From: Candidatus Poseidoniales archaeon
GTDB lineage: Archaea > Thermoplasmatota > Poseidoniia > Poseidoniales > Thalassarchaeaceae
NCBI GenBank assembly: GCA_028283505.1
Contig: JAPOFX010000002.1
Coordinates: 1-64,000, forward strand
Reading direction: 5' to 3'
DNA length: 64,000 bases
Shown here: piece after piece, positions 8,201 through 16,739 of the stretch
Numbering within the stretch: position 1 is the first letter of the stretch
How the letters are laid out: each line of letters starts with the position of its first letter
Notes under the pieces: generated by a model
Told to the model about the DNA's origin: nothing
The model's input: only the letters and a program-made list of their open reading frames with translations
Database searches by the model: none
Translations under genes and position numbers: made by a program

Positions 8201-10010
8201 CAATAGTGTAGGTGAATCCATGACCTGGGCTTAATTCCCTAGTGTAGTCATACATTACACTCATGTCTCGTCCCGAATGAGAAATGGGATAGAGGCTGTT
8301 GTCGAGAGATAATTGCCCCCAGCCCTCGGACGGGTTGGGGATATCGCTAATCCCAATATCCTCTGCCCCGTTGATCAATATTGCCCTAATAAGATCTGAC
8401 CGTGGCTCACTCACACCTTCAAGTCTCAGGAATTGACGAGCTAGGGCCGCGGCTCCTGCAACAACAGGCGTTGCCATGGATGTTCCATTCATTGCGACAT
8501 ACAGAGGCGTTGTTCCACCGTCGTGGGTGGCTGTAGAACACGTTTCGCCTTGAATTAGGGTTGCTTCGGCAGCTCTAGCCGAGCAAACAAGAACTCCTGG
8601 AGCAACAATCTCTGGCTTTATTCTGCCGTCGTTTGTGAGTCCGACAGAGGAGAAAGTCGCCACCTCTCCTGGAGGTGTCGATCCCAATGACCCGGTAGTT
8701 GAAGCTCCTACAGTTAGAGCGTTCTTCGATGTTCCGGGAGGAGATATTCCTTGGTCGGATCCAGAACCGAAGTCACCAGCTGAGAAGAGAACCATGTATC
8801 CGGGATAGTCATTTACGAAATCGTCAACGTTTGAGGAAGTCTGGCTGTAGTTGCCTAGATTTGATGTCCCCCAACTATTCGTGTGGATCCTAGCGTTTTG
8901 ATTCCACGAATGTGTAAAAAGACCGTATAGCGAACCGTATATGCCGAAGAAACCACTCTGTGACTGATGTGTGTACATATGGAACGTCGACCCGGGTGCC
9001 ACTCCGACTGTTGAGGGGTCGCCGGAGCCATCTCCCAGAAGTGTGGCAGCAACATGTGTTCCATGTCCATTCAATGAGTCTGAGTTATCGTTATCTGGTC
9101 CAAATTGACTGTACACGGATCTGATTCTTCCATCGAAGTCACCGTGGTCCTCATCTAGCCCAGTGTCTGAGATAGCGATAACTTCCCCAGTTCCATCAAG
9201 GGTTGAGGATGACATTTGGAATGCCTCATTAATTCCAGAAATATTCCGAGCATCACTGTTGTGGACAGATGCAATACTCTGAATTTGAATGTGTAAAATT
9301 CTCCAATCTGTAGAGAGAAGGGGGGCCCATCCGGACTGAATACCCCTAACAGTACAGAGCCATGAGTCGCATCTCGCATTAGGCACTTCAGCATTTGATA
9401 ACGAGGACAGTTCTTTCTCCAGAGATGCCAGTTCTGATTTGCTAATGTCACTAGCAGGAAGAATTTCCAAGTCTACCAATGAGGTCGGTTCCACCGACAA
9501 TATCTCAGGAGAAATTCTCCACAAGTCAGGCATGATGCCAAACCACCTTACTCCATCGATGCTGTTTATTATCAAATCTCCAGGGGCATTGTGGGAGAAT
9601 CTGACCAGCAGAGAGTTATCAGGAATGTAGTCTAAAATCGATCCACCGTACTCTTGAACGGTCGACACTATGCTCGAGATATCAGAATCTGATGATTGGA
9701 TAATGTAGACCGGCCTATCGGATTGATCAGCACCAATTGAGCCCCCATCCCACTCGAATCTGGGGATTTCTTGATCCAATGGGTCGAATGATCCGAATGG
9801 GGAGTGGATCAGCCCAGACGACTGTTTAATCTGGTGAAGGTGTCCAACCGGATTTTCAAATAAGGTCCAATTGGACTCATCAGGAGAGACTTGATCAGAG
9901 TTATCGACTGATTGATCGTATCCTTCGATAGTGGATCCGGAAACCATTCCAGAAAATGAAGAAAATAACAAAATAGCAAGGACTACTAAGGCTGTACCCC
10001 TTGCATACAT
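5262..10010 (-). CDS. Giant membrane-anchored subtilisin-like serine protease
   Basis: The 1582-aa exported protein has an N-terminal signal segment (about residues 5-25), a propeptide-like region to about 260, and a peptidase S8 domain. Its triad is visible: Asp282 in SDTGLD, His316 in NGHGTH and Ser511 in NGTSMATP. A jelly-roll/PPC-like region follows near 570-720. Then come repeated Ig-like, CARDB-type modules (a pattern of N-x-G-N-x-x-x-x-x-x-L), a single membrane span near 1458-1477 and a cytoplasmic tail of about 105 residues. The topology puts the protease outside the cell with a stalk, probably for degrading exogenous protein or maturing surface proteins. The tail ends in a Trp-rich motif (GWTMEQWSAYGHLWWEQ). 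Many N-x-S/T sequons are present. Adenylate kinase follows on the same strand. Confidence 0.92.
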   Translation of the reverse strand: MYARGTALVVLAILLFSSFSGMVSGSTIEGYDQSVDNSDQVSPDESNWTLFENPVGHLHQIKQSSGLIHSPFGSFDPLDQEIPRFEWDGGSIGADQSDRPVYIIQSSDSDISSIVSTVQEYGGSILDYIPDNSLLVRFSHNAPGDLIINSIDGVRWFGIMPDLWRISPEILSVEPTSLVDLEILPASDISKSELASLEKELSSLSNAEVPNARCDSWLCTVRGIQSGWAPLLSTDWRILHIQIQSIASVHNSDARNISGINEAFQMSSSTLDGTGEVIAISDTGLDEDHGDFDGRIRSVYSQFGPDNDNSDSLNGHGTHVAATLLGDGSGDPSTVGVAPGSTFHMYTHQSQSGFFGIYGSLYGLFTHSWNQNARIHTNSWGTSNLGNYSQTSSNVDDFVNDYPGYMVLFSAGDFGSGSDQGISPPGTSKNALTVGASTTGSLGSTPPGEVATFSSVGLTNDGRIKPEIVAPGVLVCSARAAEATLIQGETCSTATHDGGTTPLYVAMNGTSMATPVVAGAAALARQFLRLEGVSEPRSDLIRAILINGAEDIGISDIPNPSEGWGQLSLDNSLYPISHSGRDMSVMYDYTRELSPGHGFTYTIDVEPGAGLDVTLAWNDLKGSSVANQSAARLVNDLDLTVTSPNGITYLGNHFNSGFSVTGGIEDRLNNLERVKIEDASQGVWTIRVGNSGGDIQGYSIVSTYLGQELYYSDLTVFEGSLSTSIDTPLQGDTVLIEAAWGNQATASTDSYDIEIHDITTGDLLHTSRRSQLPGGSMDSLSFPHSFSTTGEHVLRLFLDSSSEIDELNDELTGNNNNIIEIIVQVSQIGVRVTPLLESGELPSSPSELQDAKSRSMNPRDSSSVYFSLELKNEGTSPISVQLSVSPVNVISDNGVLQPPTDEWWKLLNESGPWDLSPMGTEGDSVIVELNLTAHPESTPSSLPGDVFALPGTFVTDLNLFDINAPTVNNVIRLEAEVERIEGLVTVLAGEGGAEAEPGQWASFSLAVGNDGNGPTQYEVSCSTENSWPINIWESESPVILTDPIGRLLYTTLPIKIKIPKLPNGEPSAGAIEAVTCVTQSVNDPSLVKFDSVTVRVLANDDFHTDITLDDGTPLGPLALAEDRAALNGEMISTLLDVSNDGNIPMIFEVEAFSSLNTWPIQIVYGDEQTLDSFTVEIPAGESASFQINTIVPMAAQMGDSNTITIRTTHSNGEVISNRTKLVVMELAELDITGDQSISAAPGLTGVANIMIKNTGNVDLIVSLTLGTIPSDWSGGFMTAGNFGMAMNQQAVISVALELPGAISAGPQENKIPVIIQYITPAGDDLSRTVWLDVMVKESAWLDLTVSDPVVEDVSPGIPATFDVTLQNIGNSETDVSLEVAGDEGWDLQVDPSTAGPLGPGQSIVVEVLANPSGNAEYGIVDVDLFANSSADGLESSTDGYLQLKVSKARESTEGMIPSWAMGVIFLLVVSLSIVVGVRIRRASSMEIRPDEELIPPGSALLSGSQTERRAAALETSASGEVLTGTVSEEEMRDAISSSSLPSLEIPSAPEGAPPLPLSGLPEGWTMEQWSAYGHLWWEQNRP

Positions 10011-10025
10011 GGTTCCTTCGGAACC
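10011..10025 (-). promoter_or_regulatory. Perfect hairpin abutting the subtilase start codon
   Basis: The 15 nt directly before the ATG read GGTTCCGAAGGAACC on the coding strand: a 6-bp perfect stem with a 3-nt loop. It could occlude the start codon, bind a regulator as DNA, or be chance. No strong TATA box is obvious; a weak candidate lies near 10052-10066. Confidence 0.4.
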
Positions 10026-10104
10026 TAGACTGCCTTTTGACAGTTAACCTAAGTTGATTACACTATTATCGTTCATTCCCAGAAAATGATTTGTTTTTGA
10101 AACA

Positions 10105-11145
10105 CTAGATGTTGTAGTATCTTGCTATTGCCTCATCTGTCTTTTTTACGCTATTTTCCCAATTTTCTTCGATTTTCATCAATGCTCTGATGCAATCAAT
10201 GTTCTCCGGTATTACGTCGCTCTCTTGATGAATGGCTTGGAAATAGTATAATCTGTTTCCTATCAGCCTTACTCCGTCCTCCCACACGAATATTTCATGC
10301 AAATCTCCCCATTTTCTTCCTATGTCTCTGGCCATTTCCATCACCTCCGCGGTGGTTGTTATCCTATTTCTTTCGCCATTCATCACAATAACTCTGGGCG
10401 TTTCTTTCCACATCTCTATGACTGATTCAGTGGACAGTCCGTGTCCTTCTGGAAGATCCGCGATTATTGCATGGAGATGCATTATGGTAGTTGGGACAGC
10501 AACTGCCAAGGAGTTTATCTCAATTTCTGGTTTGACAGTCATTACATCTGGCCCATGGTGGCTCGGGACCTTGAGAACTGGCTTAATCGCATTTATTGGA
10601 CCCTTTTTCGAATCTCCCGGGTCCGCTGCTCTTCGAATCATGGTACACTCAACTTTCAATGAGCCACAGTGCTCGTAAAGTGGGACTAGTGTCCTGGAAA
10701 GTCCTGTAGTATTGCAAGAAACAACTCGGGTAGTTTTCGCACCAAAATTCTCCATGTGATTAGCGCATGATGTATATGAAAGGCCTGTGAGCGAGTGTTT
10801 TTCGCCTCCTTGAAAGACACTCTTGACTCCAGCATCCAGGTATTTTCTCAGATTATCCTCACCCATTTTTCCCGGGGAGCAGTCAATCACCACGTCAGAG
10901 ATTGCAAGCAACTCCTTTAGCCCGCCTTTGCATTCAAAGGGAGAGTTGTCGAAAGTTCGAATCACTTCAGGATCGTCGGAGGTAGAATATATATCAAAAT
11001 TCTTCCTTACCGCCATTTCACAGCCAAAGCTTGGTCCAGTTTTTGTGACGCCTACTACTTCCATGTCATCCTGTGCATCTACTGCATCTGCAACCCTCTT
11101 TCCTATAGTTCCATAACCGTTAATCGCAACTTTCACTATTGCCAT
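10105..11145 (-). CDS. gap: Glyceraldehyde-3-phosphate dehydrogenase, archaeal type II
   Basis: The 346-aa protein matches the archaeal class of phosphorylating GAPDH, which oxidises glyceraldehyde-3-phosphate to 1,3-bisphosphoglycerate with NAD(P)+ or runs in reverse in gluconeogenesis. The N-terminal Rossmann motif is INGYGTIGKRVADA (residues 8-21). The catalytic Cys144 lies in SCNTTGLSRT, the archaeal variant of the SCTTN signature. The His-rich segment MHLHAI and the C-terminal AIARYY also fit. Length is normal for the family. A GGGGGAG stretch ends 5 nt before the ATG and may act as a ribosome-binding site. The gene is divergent from the GXGXG fusion gene with a short shared promoter region. 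Confidence 0.95.
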   Translation of the reverse strand: MAIVKVAINGYGTIGKRVADAVDAQDDMEVVGVTKTGPSFGCEMAVRKNFDIYSTSDDPEVIRTFDNSPFECKGGLKELLAISDVVIDCSPGKMGEDNLRKYLDAGVKSVFQGGEKHSLTGLSYTSCANHMENFGAKTTRVVSCNTTGLSRTLVPLYEHCGSLKVECTMIRRAADPGDSKKGPINAIKPVLKVPSHHGPDVMTVKPEIEINSLAVAVPTTIMHLHAIIADLPEGHGLSTESVIEMWKETPRVIVMNGERNRITTTAEVMEMARDIGRKWGDLHEIFVWEDGVRLIGNRLYYFQAIHQESDVIPENIDCIRALMKIEENWENSVKKTDEAIARYYNI

Positions 11146-11240
11146 AATACTCCCCCTGTATTTACCCCTCTGATGGATGCTCTATCAAGATAACTCAATT
11201 TTATGAGATTGAATCATTGTATTCGAAAACGTCCGTCACA
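11146..11240. promoter_or_regulatory. Divergent promoter region between gap and the GXGXG fusion gene
   Basis: This 95-nt region must drive both directions. On the plus strand, TTTTATGAGA near 11199-11208 is a TATA-like box about 35-40 nt upstream of the ATG at 11241, allowing a short leader. On the minus strand, TCATAAAATT in the same place may serve gap, with the purine-rich GGGGGAG before its ATG. The shared box is an interpretation. Confidence 0.35.
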
Positions 11241-12815
11241 ATGAAGACCATTGGCCAGACTCGAAGTACGATGGCGATGAGGGAAGAGACGGCAAGGAGC
11301 GTCAAACTCAATAGAGAAATATCCAATATGCTTCCAGAAGCCATAGAAAAAGATCGTCTCATAAAAATTGGTTACGGTTCAGGAGGAGATACTAAGCCAA
11401 GGGATGGGGATTTTGGCGTTGTTACCCACCTTCCTGAAAAGTCGAGAGTACTAATTTTGGGAAATCTTGGCGAGTGTGTCGGTTCCATGAACAGAGGTGG
11501 GACATTGAATGTCGAAGGATCATGTAGCTCGATGCTAGGGGCATTCCAATCAAATGGAAGAATAGTGGTAGAGAGAGACGTAGGCGATAGGCTGGCGATG
11601 AACATGAAGGGCGGGAATATAGTGGTAATGGGGTCTGCGGGCGCGGATGCGTGTGCAGGTATGGCCGGCGGGACTGGGATAATCAGAGGCCATGCTTCCT
11701 CGAGAGTTGGTTCAGGAATGAAGGGTGGGACATTAGTCGTTTTGGGCTCTGTTGGAGAAGATCCCGGGATTGCAATGACTGGAGGCAAGATAGTCATCGC
11801 AGGTAGTTGCCCCCCTCCAGGAGAAGGTGCGAAAATGCGCTCGATTTCACCAGAGGAGGTTTTGGAAATTTCCGAGATATTGGAGCCATTGGGCCTTTCG
11901 GTTGAGGATGATGCGCTAGTTTTGATACCAGAAGACATGGGGGCCATAAGAAGCATACCTCCCAAAAGATGGGTTTCCGAGGGATTTGATAACATTGCCA
12001 TAAGCCCTTTGGGACCGGAGAGAATTCCTGAACACTCTACTGTGAATACCTCAGTTAGACTTCTTCCAGTTGGTTCCGACGAGGGGGGCCTACTACTGGA
12101 TGTTCCATGGGTGGTAAAATCGGACCAGGGAGATTCTGGGACATTGAAAAATAGTCTACCTAAAATTGTCAAATCCAATCCGTCGGATGGAGATCTTTTG
12201 GTAATTGGGGAGAATGAGCTTTCGACCTTTCCAGACAATATTTCTGGGATATCTGGAATAGTCTTGGATTTGCAGATGATGCCTCCAATGAATGATGCAG
12301 AAATTGAGTCAATTTTGGTGTCATTGTCGAGTCAGATTGACGATAATTGCTTGATTTTCTTAAGGGACGGGGTTGATAGAGTAGAGGGGCTGTTTAGGTT
12401 GATAGTAGACTTAGATTTAGACGGAGCCGTAGTTGGAATAGCCACGGCAGGGGGCAGCAGGGCATCTGCCTGTCTTCCAAGAATCGGCTTATCATCGAGG
12501 GCCATGGGTTTTGAATCTCAGAAGAGGATTGTAGCAATAGAGATAGACAGTCAGCCAACTGCTGAGGATATGATAGTGACTAGAGCATCTGGATGCTCAT
12601 TTATTATTGGCCCCGTGGGCCAAGAAGGAGGTGAAGAGAGCATTCGAAGTAAGCTAATTCCGGAGCTTGTTGGTTTGATGAAAGAATCGGGAATATCTAG
12701 CTTAGAGACTGTTGGAAGAAGGGCCCTGAGGGCTAAAGATATGGAGACTGCGGCAATAAGTGGATTACGATTGGTCGGATTCGAGAGGCCCTTGCCAATG
12801 TGGTTGGGGAACTGA
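11241..12815 (+). CDS. GXGXG beta-helix / glutamate-synthase-like fusion protein
   Basis: Numbered from the ATG at 11241 (524 aa), residues about 70-195 hold repeats such as MKGGNIVVMGSAG, MKGGTLVVLGSVG and MTGGKIVIAGS. This is the GXGXG right-handed beta-helix seen at the C-terminus of glutamate synthase and in formylmethanofuran dehydrogenase subunit C. Residues about 290-500 resemble the TIM-barrel FMN domain of glutamate synthase in a short form, with GIATAGGSRASACLPRIGL and a C-terminal SSLETVGRRALRAKD. Normal GltB has the barrel before the GXGXG domain, so the order here is inverted, and no glutaminase domain is present. An upstream in-frame TTG (11217) would add 8 residues; I prefer the ATG. 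It ends 9 nt before pheT. The function is uncertain: it may be a subunit of a multi-protein amidotransferase or a non-enzymatic derivative. Confidence 0.7.
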   Translation: MKTIGQTRSTMAMREETARSVKLNREISNMLPEAIEKDRLIKIGYGSGGDTKPRDGDFGVVTHLPEKSRVLILGNLGECVGSMNRGGTLNVEGSCSSMLGAFQSNGRIVVERDVGDRLAMNMKGGNIVVMGSAGADACAGMAGGTGIIRGHASSRVGSGMKGGTLVVLGSVGEDPGIAMTGGKIVIAGSCPPPGEGAKMRSISPEEVLEISEILEPLGLSVEDDALVLIPEDMGAIRSIPPKRWVSEGFDNIAISPLGPERIPEHSTVNTSVRLLPVGSDEGGLLLDVPWVVKSDQGDSGTLKNSLPKIVKSNPSDGDLLVIGENELSTFPDNISGISGIVLDLQMMPPMNDAEIESILVSLSSQIDDNCLIFLRDGVDRVEGLFRLIVDLDLDGAVVGIATAGGSRASACLPRIGLSSRAMGFESQKRIVAIEIDSQPTAEDMIVTRASGCSFIIGPVGQEGGEESIRSKLIPELVGLMKESGISSLETVGRRALRAKDMETAAISGLRLVGFERPLPMWLGN

Positions 12816-12824
12816 GGTATCGGT

Positions 12825-14579
12825 ATGCCTACAATAACACTTAACCACTCGATGATGAAGAGGATACAGGAGTTGAATGGTGCAGTACACGATGGCCCAA
12901 TTCTGACGGATTTACTACCGGACATAGGCTGTCCAGTGGAGTCCAACAATGGGGACGAAATCGAGATAGAGGTTTTTCCAGATAGGCCGGATCTTCTCAG
13001 CCACGAAACAATGGCGAAGGCGATAAGGGCATTCATAGGAGTTGGGTCACCTGAAAATAAAGTAGAAGTTTCAAAGGGGGATTTTTGCATCGAAGTTGAC
13101 CAATCCTTAGGTGGCATAAGGCCGATAATAATGGGAGCAATAGTCAGATCTGTCAACACCGGCAACAGCCCCCTGGAGAGAGATTTGTTCATTCAGTCAC
13201 TGATGGACCATCAGGAAAAGCTTCACATGACATTGGGTAGGAAGCGGTCATTTTCATCAATAGGGGTGCACGATCTTTCGAGGCTCAGCCCACCTTTCAG
13301 ATATGTCTCAGTCACCAAGGACTTTTCATTTACCCCTCTAGCGTCAGAGAAGGAAATGAGCATCTCAGAAGTCCTATCTTCGCACCCCAAGGGTATGGAG
13401 TATTCCTCACTGATGGAAGGTCTGGATTCTTTTCCGATAATTCTGGATTCCAATGACATGGTTATTTCATTTCCACCCGTAATTAACGGTTCTCACACCA
13501 CTGTAAATGAGGATACGACAGACTTCTTCATCGATGTTACAGGATTTGATGAACGGTCCTGTGAGGCATGCTTGCTCCTGATTTGTCTTTCTCTGAGCGA
13601 ACTCGGTGGAGCTGTAGAGAGTGTAGAAATCACAGGTTGGGACGGCAAGGTAAACACGACTCCCAATTTTGAGAATAGAAATCATCGTGTTCCGAATCGC
13701 TTGATTGAAAAGATACTTGGTGTAAGCCTTAGTGATGAAAGGATAAGTGAAGCAATTAATAGAATGGGCGGGAAGTTGATTGAGTCGCGGACGACTACTG
13801 AAGGTTCGGAAAGACAGGAAAGATGGGCGGACTGTGTTGTCGGAGAAAGGGAACACGTTTTCTCAATGCCTCGTTGGCGTAGTGACATAATGCACCCTAT
13901 TGATATTGTCGAGGATATAGCGATTGGTCTTGGCTACGGTAATCTCCCAGAAGTTCTATCCTCCATACATATTGACTCAACACCCCTCGCCTCGGCTAAT
14001 CTGCACCGTAGGATCAGGATGAGCATGAGAGGCGTCGGACTACAGGAAATACAAAGCCTGACGCTCTCCAATGAAAGGGATCAATTTGAGAAGACTAATT
14101 GGAATCCGGTTTCTAAGGTAACGACTATTTCTAATCCTATAAGCGTGGACCATACTTTGCTCAGGCAATTTATATTCCCATCATTGATGAATATCCTAGC
14201 CTCAAATAGGCATCATGAGCTTCCTCAGAAGGTGTATGAGCTCGGCGAGGTGGTTCACGATGGTGAAAATAAATCCAGAATGTCTTGGGCTTGCGCTGAA
14301 CTGGGAGCGGGTTTCTCAGCTGCAAAAGGTATTGTCCAATCTCTACTCAGAGATCTTGGTGCCGATAACTCCTCTGTCTCATTCAGAGAAGTGATGGATG
14401 GTTCAGGGCCTTGGATTGTTGGGAGGGGGGCAAAGGTGTTTATCGGTGATATTGAGATAGGGGAATTTGGGGAGGTCTCGCCGGATGTGATTCAGTCATT
14501 TGGCATAAGAACTCCTGTACACGGGGGAGAATTTGATGTTGGTATTATTTCCGATAGTATAAGTGACCCATTACAATAA
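12825..14579 (+). CDS. pheT: Phenylalanyl-tRNA synthetase beta subunit, archaeal type
   Basis: The 584-aa protein matches archaeal/eukaryotic PheT, which pairs with PheS to charge tRNA-Phe. The N-terminal editing-type B3/4 region carries VFPDRPDLLSHETMAKAIR. The B5 domain lies near residues 270-370 with PRWRSDIMHPIDIVEDIAIG. The C-terminal half is the catalytic-like core typical of PheT (LRQFIFPSLM and VYELGEVVHD). Length is normal for the archaeal form, which lacks the bacterial tRNA-binding and anticodon domains. The pheS partner is not in this window on either side. It follows the GXGXG fusion gene by 9 nt on the same strand and is probably co-transcribed with it. Confidence 0.92.
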   Translation: MPTITLNHSMMKRIQELNGAVHDGPILTDLLPDIGCPVESNNGDEIEIEVFPDRPDLLSHETMAKAIRAFIGVGSPENKVEVSKGDFCIEVDQSLGGIRPIIMGAIVRSVNTGNSPLERDLFIQSLMDHQEKLHMTLGRKRSFSSIGVHDLSRLSPPFRYVSVTKDFSFTPLASEKEMSISEVLSSHPKGMEYSSLMEGLDSFPIILDSNDMVISFPPVINGSHTTVNEDTTDFFIDVTGFDERSCEACLLLICLSLSELGGAVESVEITGWDGKVNTTPNFENRNHRVPNRLIEKILGVSLSDERISEAINRMGGKLIESRTTTEGSERQERWADCVVGEREHVFSMPRWRSDIMHPIDIVEDIAIGLGYGNLPEVLSSIHIDSTPLASANLHRRIRMSMRGVGLQEIQSLTLSNERDQFEKTNWNPVSKVTTISNPISVDHTLLRQFIFPSLMNILASNRHHELPQKVYELGEVVHDGENKSRMSWACAELGAGFSAAKGIVQSLLRDLGADNSSVSFREVMDGSGPWIVGRGAKVFIGDIEIGEFGEVSPDVIQSFGIRTPVHGGEFDVGIISDSISDPLQ

Positions 14580-14633
14580 TTTGCGACCTCACCAAGGGGC
14601 AGAAATCAAATCGTATGCTGACGAGCGTTGCTC

Positions 14634-16739
14634 ATGCGAAGCATGCCATTGGCTATCTCAGTGATCCTCGGAATTGTCACTGCGCTTCCTTTTCATTCGA
14701 TTTTTATTGATTGTTCTAATCCTATTTTAGAGGATGAAGAGGATGTACTATACGGAAGCAAATCCGATTCTGATATCGGTGGCTTGGAGTTCGGGGTAGC
14801 CTCCGGCTCGGTTTTCAATATCGACCCAAATTCCACAATTGGCATTAATGTAAATTTCAGTAGCCAGATGGATAATGATATGGAGGTATTGTTGATTATC
14901 GGTTCGCCGGAGAATTGGGATGTTTACTGGGATTACGAATCTTCTCCTGATATCGGTATGATGTACGATATATCTCCTGGACAATTAATTTGGACGGAGT
15001 TCACGATCTCCTCACCTCCCGTAATTGGGGGATTTCCGCTTTCTCAATCCCTCCATGATTTCTCAATGTCCCTTGTTAACCAGGAGGGGGTTATAATGGA
15101 CTGGTACAACTTCTCACTAAGATACGGAAATTACGACGCTATTGAAATATTGCAAGGAGGGGGTTCCTCATCTATCTCTCCTGGCGGAATTGTAACTCTT
15201 GAGACAATTGTTCGAAATAATGGAAATTCAATTAGGACTATGCAGGTAGAAATCGTAGCGGTTGGAGAAGGAGGGGGAGAAATATCCGAACCAGGTTTGT
15301 TCTTTTCATCGGGAAATTGGAGTGCTTCAGTCATAGAGAGATGGAGGGTTGAAAACTTGGCACCTAACGAAACCGGTTCCATAATGGTCCAGATATATTC
15401 CCCCGGCGAAGTAGGGGGGGCTCTTGACTTTGAAATTCGTGTTTGGACTGCGGGCAATGCCCTTGATTATTCATCGGTCAGTCATGTAGTGAATATGGTA
15501 CCTAGGGATGGAGGGGAGATATCGATATTGGACGACAGTTGTTCTGGATCGATTACCGTTCCGGGGGATTCCTGCGAAGTCAGGTTGGTTCTGGTCAATA
15601 CTGGCGATAGCGCGGCATTATTCAATATCTCTTTATCTGGAATTCCAGAGTGGATTTATGTACAACACAACTTGAATGCTGTGGAGCTCGAAAGAGGAGA
15701 AGCTTCGAATCCAATCAGTGTAGTCTCCCTGGTCAAAGAAGACACACTCTACAATCTTAGCAGTAGGATTTCTTTAACTTTGTCAATCGGAGACTGGTCT
15801 CCTGGAGAGGTTTCTTTCGAGGTTAAATCTGGCGCCCTTTTTTCTTGGACCTTGGAGGGTTTTGAGGAAGACAATGATTCGGGGAATACGACGGCTTCTT
15901 GGACCTTGAAAAACACTGGAAATTCCGTTGACGGTTTGATGGCTTCAATCGACTCAAGTGTGGTAACTGGATTTGGCATTGACGTGATTGAGCCTGATTC
16001 AGGAATGATTGTCTTCAAGTCAGACAGAGCCTTAGAGGTGTATCCTGTCAATCCGGGTCAATCAATAAGGATTCTTGGATGGATGGAGGCCCCCCTGATA
16101 GCCCCAACGGATACAATTGCTAATTTAACTCTAGAAATAAGATCTGCAATGGATCCTGGATTATTTCTTATTGAGGCCGTCTCGATAAACATCACTGGCG
16201 AGACACCAACTGTTACTAGCCCAGAGAAAAAGAGTTTTAGAGAGCCGATTATTGGTTTTCTCAACCTTTGGATAGAACCAATAATGATCGTTTTAGTCAC
16301 ACTGATCGGCTTCTATGGAACTTCCTTAGCTTTGAAAAGAACCTCAACGGCAATGAATTCGGCCGACGACTCAGGGGAGGAGGGGGTCGACTGGATGTTG
16401 AAATTTTCAAGAAGCAAAACGAAAGGGATTTCCCCGGAGAGGAGTATTCATATTGGAGTGTCCGAGTTTGAGAAGTCTTTCTTTGGCCAGGAGGGCAGGC
16501 CAGATGTAAAGATCCAAGGTAAAATGTCAAAGGAGACTATCGATGATGCAAGTAGATTGCTTGATGAGTCTAAAGAAGAATCCGACATACAAGAATCATT
16601 GAGAATCGCTGAAGAACCAGAAAGTAAAGATCTCATTCATCCGGATAATGAAATATTGAATATCGGGGAAGATTCTAACATTTATGGAAAAAGGGGGCGT
16701 GACAATCAAGTCCCTCCTGAGTTTGACCTAGAACTGTGA
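14634..16739 (+). CDS. Exported single-pass membrane protein with long cytoplasmic tail
   Basis: About 700 aa. The N-terminal hydrophobic segment (MPLAISVILGIVTALPF) is a signal peptide or anchor. The ectodomain is built of beta-rich Ig/CARDB-like modules containing N-x-G-N-S motifs and many N-x-S/T sequons. One membrane span (PIMIVLVTLIGFYGTSLAL) lies near 140 residues from the end. It is followed by a charged, probably disordered cytoplasmic tail ending in PPEFDLEL. I use the ATG at 14634; a TTG two codons earlier is possible. Its stop overlaps the GTG start of RNase HII (GTGA), so the two are translationally coupled. I do not recognise a specific function; the architecture suggests a cell-surface stalk protein. 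Confidence 0.82.
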   Translation: MRSMPLAISVILGIVTALPFHSIFIDCSNPILEDEEDVLYGSKSDSDIGGLEFGVASGSVFNIDPNSTIGINVNFSSQMDNDMEVLLIIGSPENWDVYWDYESSPDIGMMYDISPGQLIWTEFTISSPPVIGGFPLSQSLHDFSMSLVNQEGVIMDWYNFSLRYGNYDAIEILQGGGSSSISPGGIVTLETIVRNNGNSIRTMQVEIVAVGEGGGEISEPGLFFSSGNWSASVIERWRVENLAPNETGSIMVQIYSPGEVGGALDFEIRVWTAGNALDYSSVSHVVNMVPRDGGEISILDDSCSGSITVPGDSCEVRLVLVNTGDSAALFNISLSGIPEWIYVQHNLNAVELERGEASNPISVVSLVKEDTLYNLSSRISLTLSIGDWSPGEVSFEVKSGALFSWTLEGFEEDNDSGNTTASWTLKNTGNSVDGLMASIDSSVVTGFGIDVIEPDSGMIVFKSDRALEVYPVNPGQSIRILGWMEAPLIAPTDTIANLTLEIRSAMDPGLFLIEAVSINITGETPTVTSPEKKSFREPIIGFLNLWIEPIMIVLVTLIGFYGTSLALKRTSTAMNSADDSGEEGVDWMLKFSRSKTKGISPERSIHIGVSEFEKSFFGQEGRPDVKIQGKMSKETIDDASRLLDESKEESDIQESLRIAEEPESKDLIHPDNEILNIGEDSNIYGKRGRDNQVPPEFDLEL

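Noticed and set aside
10026..10104. Possible small RNA between the subtilase and gap genes
   Set aside because: No tRNA-like cloverleaf or strong stem beyond the start-codon hairpin is visible in this short gap.
11372..12238. 288-aa minus-strand ORF
   Set aside because: It is antisense to the GXGXG repeats of the real gene; its Pro/Ser-rich composition is typical of a shadow frame.
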